A stretch of 37,677 nt of DNA from JBOHUC01 sp050733935 (GTDB lineage: Bacteria; Eisenbacteria; RBG-16-71-46; DASYSL01): positions 1 through 37,677 of the forward strand of contig JBOHUC010000048.1 of the NCBI GenBank assembly GCA_050733935.1, written 5' to 3'. Below are positions 1 through 5,701 of this stretch, in pieces (position 1 is the first letter of the stretch; the number at the start of each line of letters is the position of its first letter). Below the pieces are notes generated by a model. It saw only the letters and a program-made list of their open reading frames with translations. It was not told where the DNA came from and searched no databases. The translations under genes were made by a program, and so were the position numbers.

Positions 1-1681
1 GTCCACTCGCGCTCGGTGCCACCAGGACGAGACCGTCGAAGTCGCGCACGTACGCGCGGGAGCCCAACCGAAGCCGCGCCGTTGGCCGCCATTCGGCCGC
101 GAGGATCGCGTGATCGCTGTGTGCCACGGGAACGCCCGGTGCGCCCGCGCCGATGAACAGCTCCGCCGGAAAGACGTTCCCGACGACCGATTCGGGATTG
201 CGAAGCGATTGCACGAACTGATGGCTGCGGGCGAGGCTCATCGACAGCGTCCATGCGTTTGCGGGACGGAAACGCACGCGGGCCCGCGGTGCCGGGTGCA
301 GGTCCCCACGATTCGCCGCTAGCGACGCCCCGAGCGCGAGAGCAGTGCGCGCGCCGAGCGGAAGCTCGTGATCGCCAAAGGCCGTGACGACCGGTGTGCG
401 CGCTTCGAGAGCCCACTCAACGAGGCCGGACGAATCGCTTTCGACTCGGTAGGACGTCGTGCTCCGATCCGCACGCAGGCCGAACGTCGTCGTCGTGCCG
501 CCCGTGGTGCGCGCGGCCATCGCAACGAAGCCTGCGTCCCGTCGGTCTGCGGTCACGGCGGACGGGCCGTCCGGGCCCCGCCAGTGCGCGCTCGCTCCAG
601 CCGCTGCCCCAAAGCCGAGGAGACGGACGGTCCAGCCTGGAAGCTCGCGCTCCCAGCCCGCGCCGAGCGACTGCCCGCTCCACGCGTACAGGTTTCGACC
701 GGCCACCGGATCCGGCTCGTCGACCGCCGCCCTGTCCGCCGAAGTGTCGATCTCGTTCTCGCTGTCGTACGCGAGCAGGCGGATCGTCCCGCCGAACGCC
801 GGCGTTTCGAGCTTTGCGAGACGGTCTCCGGTTTCTCCCATCACGTGCGACGGCTCGTCACGCGGGGCGAAGATCCCCGGATATCCGGAGCGCAGGCTCA
901 CGACGTAGCCGGTGCGCGCAAGCGGAAGCGGTCCGTCGAACGTGAAGCTCGAGTGGGTCGTGGTGAACGATCCCTGTGCCCCGAGCCGCGCACCGGCCGC
1001 CCGGGTCGTTCCCTCGATCGTTCCCGAGAGCGCGTTCGGCGATCCCGGGGCGGGCGTCGAACCCGTGAGCGTGACCCGCGAGAGCGCGTCCGGACTCCAG
1101 GCTCCCGCGAGCCCGGCTGCATGGAACGGGTTGAACACGGGAATGCCGTCGAGCGCGTAGGCGGTCTGGTCCGAGGCGCCGCCGCGGACATGCGCGCCTC
1201 CCGGCAGCTCCGGGCGGAGCGCGACGTCGCCTCCTCCGAGCGCCTCGAACACGTCCGGTTCGGCGAGGAGCGGGTGATTCCGGAGCGCCGCGATCGAGCA
1301 CTCCCGATCGGGTTGTCCGGACGCATCGACGCGCTCGAGGTCGCGCACCGGAACGCCGGCGCGCACTTCGTAGAGATCGAGCGGAACGGGCTCCGGCTCG
1401 AGCACGACGTGGACGACGAGCTTGCCGTCGGCCGGCACGAGTGCGTGCAACGAACGGGGGCGGTAGCGAAAATGTCGGACGGTGAGGTGCTGCGGGCCTG
1501 CGGGAACGTTCTCGAGGACGTACCGGCCCCCCGTATCGGCCACGACAGATCGAAACTCGTCGTTCAGGACGACGACGGCGCCGGCGAGCGGCGCGTGATT
1601 CTGCGCGTCCCGGACGGTTCCGACGACGCTCGCCTGGAAGGCCACGGACAGGCCGACGGCCCCCCACAGCAACGGGTTCAT
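1..1681 (-). CDS. TonB-dependent receptor, 5' part (runs off the left edge)
   Basis: The frame reads open from an ATG at 1681 to the window edge, about 560 codons with no stop, so only the N-terminal part is present. It opens with a short hydrophobic signal-like stretch. A carboxypeptidase-regulatory-like beta-sandwich follows at about residues 19-100 (VVGTVRDAQNHAPLAGA, then TGGRYVLENVPAG). A plug domain comes next, with VRGGASDQTAYALDGIPV and NPFHAAGLAG at about residues 155-185. The remainder is alternating beta-strand-like sequence, as expected of the barrel. By family it would be an outer-membrane receptor importing a substrate with TonB energy; the substrate cannot be told. A GGAG lies about 8 bases before the ATG. 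The C-terminal barrel is missing, so its completeness is unknown. Confidence 0.85.
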   Translation of the reverse strand, partial: MNPLLWGAVGLSVAFQASVVGTVRDAQNHAPLAGAVVVLNDEFRSVVADTGGRYVLENVPAGPQHLTVRHFRYRPRSLHALVPADGKLVVHVVLEPEPVPLDLYEVRAGVPVRDLERVDASGQPDRECSIAALRNHPLLAEPDVFEALGGGDVALRPELPGGAHVRGGASDQTAYALDGIPVFNPFHAAGLAGAWSPDALSRVTLTGSTPAPGSPNALSGTIEGTTRAAGARLGAQGSFTTTHSSFTFDGPLPLARTGYVVSLRSGYPGIFAPRDEPSHVMGETGDRLAKLETPAFGGTIRLLAYDSENEIDTSADRAAVDEPDPVAGRNLYAWSGQSLGAGWERELPGWTVRLLGFGAAAGASAHWRGPDGPSAVTADRRDAGFVAMAARTTGGTTTTFGLRADRSTTSYRVESDSSGLVEWALEARTPVVTAFGDHELPLGARTALALGASLAANRGDLHPAPRARVRFRPANAWTLSMSLARSHQFVQSLRNPESVVGNVFPAELFIGAGAPGVPVAHSDHAILAAEWRPTARLRLGSRAYVRDFDGLVLVAPSASG

Positions 1682-1757
1682 GCGACGACTCCAAACGGGA
1701 CTTCCGGCCGCCGTTCGATTCTACTCCTCCGGCTTCCTCCTGACCGGGGCTCCCTTC

Positions 1758-1931
1758 TTACGAAAGATCGAGCCGCCACTTGTGACGGCACGTCAGGCAG
1801 CGATACCAGGGAGGATCGACGACGGAAGGATCAGGCTCGTCGTTGCTCGCCCACATCGGCTCCTGATGGATGGGCGCCGTGTCCTCCGAACCGCACTGAG
1901 GACACGCGGGGTCCTGATCCAGTCCGTCCAA
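1758..1931 (-). CDS. Small zinc-ribbon protein
   Basis: This is a 57-residue protein with two cysteine pairs, CPQC near the N-terminus and CLTC near the C-terminus, about 27 residues apart, followed by a basic HKW segment. The pattern is that of a single zinc ribbon. I chose the TTG at 1931 because a clean AGGAG (1939-1943) sits 7 bases upstream; the frame continues 8 codons further to another TTG at 1955 that has no ribosome site. Function is unknown; small ribbons of this kind often bind nucleic acid or act as protein adaptors. It lies 80 bp downstream of the selenoprotein gene on the same strand, with a strong hairpin between them. Confidence is moderate because of its small size and non-ATG start. 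Confidence 0.6.
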   Translation of the reverse strand: MDGLDQDPACPQCGSEDTAPIHQEPMWASNDEPDPSVVDPPWYRCLTCRHKWRLDLS

Positions 1932-1965
1932 CGGAGTTCTCCTCTGCGGTGCCAAGGGAGGAACA

Positions 1966-1997
1966 AAGCCCTCCGGGACGATCCGCCCGGAGGGCTT
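1966..1997 (-). terminator. Intrinsic terminator after the selenoprotein gene
   Basis: A perfect 12-bp inverted repeat (AAGCCCTCCGGG and its complement) encloses an 8-base loop. Read on the minus strand it is followed by TGTTCC, and each arm ends in two T or A bases. It lies 14 bases beyond the stop codon of the SelW-like gene and about 20 bases before the ribosome site of the zinc-ribbon gene. Confidence 0.75.
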
Positions 1998-2011
1998 GCG
2001 TCGCAGGCGCC

Positions 2012-2239
2012 TCAGGCGCTCCCCGACTCGATCAGCTGTTCGACCTCACCGGGATTCGGGAAGCGATGCACGTCGTACTTCGAGAAGACTTTCTTCCCGT
2101 CCACTTCGACGTCGAAGATCCCCTTGTGTCCGGGTTTGAGCTCCGCCTCGACGTTGAATTTCTGTTTCAGCTCGGCCGCCAAACTGGCGGCCCGGGGAAG
2201 GTAGTTTCACTCGGTGCAGTAGGAGATGCGGACCTTCAT
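2012..2239 (-). CDS. SelW-like Rdx-family selenoprotein (in-frame TGA read as Sec)
   Basis: Read with TGA as selenocysteine, this is a complete 75-residue protein: ATG at 2239, ribosome site AAGGAGG just upstream, TGA at 2209-2207 as codon 11, and a terminal TGA at 2014-2012. The N-terminus MKVRISYCTE is followed by U and NYLPRAASLAAEL. This is the Rdx/SelW/SelT/SelH thioredoxin-like signature: a beta strand, a CxxU redox motif (C8, U11), then a helix. Downstream, GIFDVEVDGKKVFSK and FPNPGEVEQLI match the strand-hairpin-helix end of bacterial SelW-like proteins, which often carry CxxC at this site. A hairpin of bacterial SECIS type begins 14 bases after the TGA. Family members are thought to be small thiol-based redox proteins. 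Conserved sequence continues right through the TGA in the same frame, which argues against a decayed gene. The alternative is a sequencing error changing TGC or TGT to TGA, but the hairpin makes that less likely. Confidence 0.85.
2174..2192 (-). promoter_or_regulatory. Bacterial SECIS-like hairpin in the selenoprotein mRNA
   Basis: On the minus strand, 14 bases after the in-frame TGA, a perfect 7-bp stem (GGCCGCC with GGCGGCC) closes a five-base loop AGTTT; an extra A-T pair can reduce the loop to GTT. A guanine falls within the first two loop bases, and the loop starts about 21 bases after the TGA. Both fit the accepted bacterial SECIS pattern: a small apical loop with an early G, roughly 16-37 bases from the UGA. 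By established mechanism it would recruit SelB with Sec-tRNA. Folding was judged by eye. Confidence 0.7.
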
Positions 2240-2483
2240 GACGCCTCCTTCCGTCTCGCGGTTGCCCTCGAACGGGCTTCCCCACTCTAGCCGAGTCCTG
2301 CGCACGCGACAAACGAGACTGCATCGCATTGCAGCGTCTCTGCTTTCCGATTTTTCCGGTTTCGCTGGCGCAGCCGCCCGCCGGGCCCTAGCGTCCATTT
2401 GCAACCCGCGGGGCCCCGCTGCGTAGTGGGTCCCCGGCCGCTCCGAATGGCGCGGCCGCTTCCCGGCCCGAAGGAGGACGTTC
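2240..2483. other. Divergent intergenic region, selenoprotein / lemA-like
   Basis: This 244-bp gap separates the minus-strand selenoprotein gene from the plus-strand LemA gene, so it should hold promoters for both. A hairpin at 2315-2340 pairs CTGCA with TGCAG around a six-base loop and GAGA with TCTC outside it. A TAGCGT box at 2389-2394 could be a -10 for the LemA operon, but no convincing -35 accompanies it. No small gene was found. Confidence 0.4.
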
Positions 2484-3041
2484 ATGTTCGCGTTCCTGTT
2501 TCTCGCTCTTCTGGTCATCGTCGCGCTGTGGGTGGTCGCGCAGTTCAACGGCCTCGTGTCGCTGCGGAACCAGGTGCAGAACGCCTGGTCGCAGATCGAC
2601 GTGCAGCTCAAGCGCCGCCACGACCTCATCCCGAACCTGGTGAACACGGTGAAGGGTGTCATGAAGTTCGAGCAGGAGACGCTCGAGCGGGTCATGAACG
2701 CGCGCGCGCGGGCCGTCGGCGCGACGAACATGGCCGAGCGGGGCGCGGCCGAGGGCGAGCTGTCGCAGACGCTCGGCCGGCTGCTCGTCGTGATGGAGAA
2801 CTATCCGGAGCTCAAGAGCAACCAGAACGCCCTGCAGCTCCAGGAGGAGCTCACCGCGACCGAGAACAAGATCGGGTTCTCGCGCCAGTTCTACAACGAC
2901 GTCGTGATGAAGTTCAACACGGCCCAGCAGGTGTTCCCGGGGAACATCATCGCCGGGATGTTCAACTTCAAGCCTGCTGAATTCCTCCAGATGACCGAGG
3001 CCGATCGCGAGGTCCCGACGGTGGACCTCGCCACCCACTGA
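2484..3041 (+). CDS. LemA family protein
   Basis: The 185-residue protein begins with one membrane helix (FAFLFLALLVIVALWVV) and continues as the helical LemA core: FNGLVSLRNQVQNAWSQIDV, then RRHDLIPNLVNTVKG, with NARARAVGA further on. The late motif FYNDVVMKFNTAQQVFPGN is also typical of the family. LemA proteins are membrane-anchored with an extracytoplasmic helical bundle, and their exact role is not settled. AAGGAGG precedes the ATG. Its stop overlaps nearly to the next start (one base between), so it is translationally coupled to the M48 protease, a pairing common across bacteria. Length and start are normal for the family. Confidence 0.95.
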   Translation: MFAFLFLALLVIVALWVVAQFNGLVSLRNQVQNAWSQIDVQLKRRHDLIPNLVNTVKGVMKFEQETLERVMNARARAVGATNMAERGAAEGELSQTLGRLLVVMENYPELKSNQNALQLQEELTATENKIGFSRQFYNDVVMKFNTAQQVFPGNIIAGMFNFKPAEFLQMTEADREVPTVDLATH

Positions 3042-3042
3042 C

Positions 3043-4113
3043 GTGGGAAGCGCCGACCAGAAGTCGACGTTCTACGAGCTGCAGGCCGCGAACCGGCGGA
3101 ACTCCGCGCTCCTGATCTTTGGGTTCCTGCTCCTGGTCGCGTTCCTGGGCTTCGGCCTCGACTACTTCTTCCTCGGCTTCAGTCCACCGGGACTGCCCGG
3201 TCCGTCGGATTTCGGAGACGGATCGGGCGGCGACGGGGGCGGAGGCGGCGGTCTCCCGATTCCCATCGCGACGATCGGTGCGCTCGTGTTCGGAGCGATC
3301 TACGCGTCGCAGAGCTGGTTCTTCGGCGCGTCGCAGGTTCTCGCTTCGACATCGGCGCGGCCGGCGGACCCGCGCATCCCCGACGAGAAGCAGTACCTGA
3401 ACGTGGTCGACGAGATGGCGATCGCCGCCGGGATCCCGGCGCCCAAGGCCTACGTCGTGCCTGATCCGGATCCGAACGCGTTCGCGGTCGGACGCGATCC
3501 GGCGCACGCTTCGATCGCGGTCACGGAGGGCCTTCTCGACGCGCTCGACCGCGAGCAGCTCCAGGGCGTCATCGGACACGAGATGTCGCACGTGCGGAAC
3601 CTCGACATTCGCGCCATGACGCTCGTCACCGCACTGTTCGGCGCCGCCACGCTGCTCTCCGACATCGCGCGGCGCGGGATCTACTACGGCGGCTCGGGAT
3701 CGCGCGGATCGCGGCGCTCGAGCCGGGACGGCGGCGGAGGCGGCGGGCTCGTGCTCATCCTGTTCCTGCTCTGGGTGCTGGTTGCGGTCCTCGCCCCGAT
3801 TGCGGCACGGTTGCTCGCGATGGCCGTTTCGCGCTCGCGCGAGTACCTGGCCGATGCTTCGGCCGCCGAGCTCACGAGGAATCCGCTCGGGCTCGCGGCC
3901 GCCCTTCGGAAGATCGCCGCCGCGCACGATCCGACGAAGCTCATCAACCAGGGCTCCGCGCACCTGTGCATCACCGATCCGCGCGGCTTGAGGGTCAACG
4001 AGCGCAGCGGCTCGGCGGCCGATCTCTTCGGCACGCATCCGCCCATTGCGCGGCGCATCGCGATCCTCGAGAACATGGCGGGAGTCGTCGGCGCCTCCGC
4101 GGTCGAGGGCTGA
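3043..4113 (+). CDS. M48 family membrane zinc metalloprotease (HtpX-like)
   Basis: The 356-residue protein starts at GTG one base after the LemA stop. A membrane helix lies at about 21-46, and a glycine-rich spacer of about 20 residues precedes a second hydrophobic segment. The zinc site is HEMSH (H179, E180, H183), with the third ligand probably E267 in SREYLADA. Two further membrane spans surround the active-site region, with a glycine-rich loop at about 215-235. M48/HtpX enzymes degrade misfolded or damaged membrane proteins. The tight coupling with LemA suggests they act together at the cytoplasmic membrane. The C-terminal GTHPPIARRIAILENM is also characteristic of HtpX-type members. Nothing appears truncated. 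Confidence 0.93.
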   Translation: MGSADQKSTFYELQAANRRNSALLIFGFLLLVAFLGFGLDYFFLGFSPPGLPGPSDFGDGSGGDGGGGGGLPIPIATIGALVFGAIYASQSWFFGASQVLASTSARPADPRIPDEKQYLNVVDEMAIAAGIPAPKAYVVPDPDPNAFAVGRDPAHASIAVTEGLLDALDREQLQGVIGHEMSHVRNLDIRAMTLVTALFGAATLLSDIARRGIYYGGSGSRGSRRSSRDGGGGGGLVLILFLLWVLVAVLAPIAARLLAMAVSRSREYLADASAAELTRNPLGLAAALRKIAAAHDPTKLINQGSAHLCITDPRGLRVNERSGSAADLFGTHPPIARRIAILENMAGVVGASAVEG

Positions 4114-4365
4114 ACGGGCGAAAGGCGGCGTGCGCGATGCGCGAAGCGGTGCAGGGGGGCCGGTCCGGCCATGGCCGCCGCTGTGCAAATCGGAGACATG
4201 TTGCTGCATCGAGGCCCCGGTTCTTCCATTCTTCCCCGCTCCAACTCTTTGTCATCCCGTTTGCGCATTGCACATTGCAGCGGAATGCACGCTGGCACGG
4301 GCATTGCTGCCCTGTACCGAGGTCACGGGACGCTGCAGGACCCGAACCCTCGGAAGGAGGACAGC
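4114..4365 (+). other. Intergenic region before the secreted aromatic-rich protein
   Basis: This 252-bp gap shows no gene. GCATTGCACATTGCAG at about 4265-4280 contains repeated ATTGCA units, and GAATGCAC follows. They could be regulatory, but no -35/-10 pair is certain. Confidence 0.35.
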
Positions 4366-4848
4366 ATGCGAGGACGACTCCTGAGTTTCGCCTGCGCGGG
4401 CGCGCTTCTGTGCACGAGCATGGCAGGCGGGGCGCAGGCCGGGGTGTCCGCGGACATCAACGTCCATGTCGGAGACCGGCCCGCTCCGGTCGTGGTGTTC
4501 CAACGTGAGCCGGACGTCGTGATGATCCCGAGCTCGCGCGTGTACTACGTGACGGGACTCGATTACGACCTGTTCCGCTACGGGCACTACTGGTACATCA
4601 ACGACTCAGGCTACTGGTTCCGCGCCCGCAGTTATCGCGGACCGTTCGTCGGCATCGCTTTCAATGTGGTGCCGCGGAGCATCATGATGGTCCCGGCCAA
4701 GTACCATCGACATCCGGCCCACCCGCACGGCGGGCCTCCGGGCCAGATGAAGAAGCAGAAGGGCTACGTCATGGTCGAGGATTCGCCGGACGTGGTCGTG
4801 ATCAAGAACGGAAAGAAGAACGGCAAGAGCAACGGTAAGTCGAAGTAA
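4366..4848 (+). CDS. Secreted aromatic-rich protein of unknown function
   Basis: The 160-residue protein has a clear signal peptide ending near GGAQA (about residue 25). The start at 4366 is set by AAGGAGG six bases upstream; the frame is open further upstream but without a ribosome site. The mature part has a tyrosine- and tryptophan-rich centre (VYYVTGLDYDLFRYGHYWY, then GYWFRARSYRGPF) and ends in a lysine-, glycine- and asparagine-rich tail. Similar short aromatic segments occur in uncharacterised periplasmic proteins; I do not recognise a named family with confidence. It is followed by a strong terminator and stands alone, probably as a monocistronic unit. An envelope or periplasmic location is likely from the signal peptide. 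Confidence 0.8.
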   Translation: MRGRLLSFACAGALLCTSMAGGAQAGVSADINVHVGDRPAPVVVFQREPDVVMIPSSRVYYVTGLDYDLFRYGHYWYINDSGYWFRARSYRGPFVGIAFNVVPRSIMMVPAKYHRHPAHPHGGPPGQMKKQKGYVMVEDSPDVVVIKNGKKNGKSNGKSK

Positions 4849-4890
4849 GGATCGCCGAATCCACGAACGCGGAGGGAACCGCGTACAGCG

Positions 4891-4920
4891 AAGCCCCCCG
4901 GACGAGAGTCCGGGGGGCTT
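4891..4920. terminator. Bidirectional intrinsic terminator
   Basis: A perfect 13-bp stem (AAGCCCCCCGGAC and its complement) has a GAGA loop and is followed by TTTCTC on the plus strand. It sits between convergent genes ending at 4848 and 4960, so it probably serves both. Confidence 0.85.
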
Positions 4921-4959
4921 TCTCATTGCGTGCGGCACGCTCGCGCGGCCGCCTGCCGG

Positions 4960-5595
4960 CTATTCGATCGCTTTCCCGAAGTTGAACGTCACCCCGGCCG
5001 TACCCCCGAAGCTCGAGATGTTGTGTGCGGGGTCCGCGTACAGATAGGCGATTTCGACCGGGATCGAGATCAGCCGGCTCACCCCGATGTCCACGCCCGA
5101 GAAGACACCGAACCCGACTCCGCCTTCGGATGTGCTGGTCGTCGTTGACCCGGAATCGACCGAGAACGTCTCCTGCGCGTAGTAGAAGTTCAGCTGCGCG
5201 TACGGACGGAGGTTCCCCTCCGACGCGTGAAGGCGCAGACCCGGACCGAACCAGGATGTCGTGAACGTCCAATCCTGGTTGATGGTTTCCGTGGCGGAGA
5301 CTAGGGAGACTTCAGAGGCGGAAATGGTCCCTCGCGATTCGAACACGGCGTCGAAGTTCCGCGCGACCGAGATCCGATACGCGAGGACACCGGCTCCACT
5401 GTCCGTGAAATCCATCCCACCAGACTGATTGTCGGGGTCCATGTCGTCGCTCAACAGCTTGGCGTAGCCGACCCCGAGCGTGATGTGGTGCATCTGGGTT
5501 TCCGCCGCCGAGGCGCTGGCCCCCAACCCCAGGAGGACCAGGCCTGCCGCCAGCCGGACCAAGAAACCCGCGTTACGAAGGGACACCCTCTTCAT
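4960..5595 (-). CDS. Outer-membrane beta-barrel protein
   Basis: The 211-residue protein starts with a signal peptide (RLAAGLVLLGLGASASA), cleaved near residue 32. The mature part consists of alternating beta strands such as MHHITLGVGYAKLL, LRPYAQLNFYYAQETF and GGVGFGVFSGVDIGVS. It ends in GGTAGVTFNFGKAIE, a typical barrel-closing strand. The start at 5595 is supported by GAGGAGGG about 8 bases upstream. It resembles the small porin-like or outer-membrane-protein beta-barrel group of eight strands or so; no substrate can be inferred. It is on the minus strand 106 bp downstream of the beta-propeller gene and may be co-transcribed or separate. Confidence 0.83.
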   Translation of the reverse strand: MKRVSLRNAGFLVRLAAGLVLLGLGASASAAETQMHHITLGVGYAKLLSDDMDPDNQSGGMDFTDSGAGVLAYRISVARNFDAVFESRGTISASEVSLVSATETINQDWTFTTSWFGPGLRLHASEGNLRPYAQLNFYYAQETFSVDSGSTTTSTSEGGVGFGVFSGVDIGVSRLISIPVEIAYLYADPAHNISSFGGTAGVTFNFGKAIE

Positions 5596-5701
5596 TGCCG
5601 GCCCTCCTCTTGCGTTCAGCGGCCCGGGACAACTCCCCAATCCTGCACTTGCGTGGCCGCCTTCGGAAGACCCTCGAATCGCCCGGGAGTTCCACTTTTC
5701 G

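Noticed and set aside
2207..2209. The TGA as a pseudogene-causing mutation
   Set aside because: Conserved Rdx sequence continues on both sides in frame, and a SECIS-like hairpin follows. A sequencing error cannot be excluded from one window.
368..2290. A 640-codon plus-strand open frame
   Set aside because: It lies opposite the TonB receptor, zinc-ribbon and selenoprotein genes and is arginine-rich low-complexity sequence, as expected of a GC-rich shadow frame.
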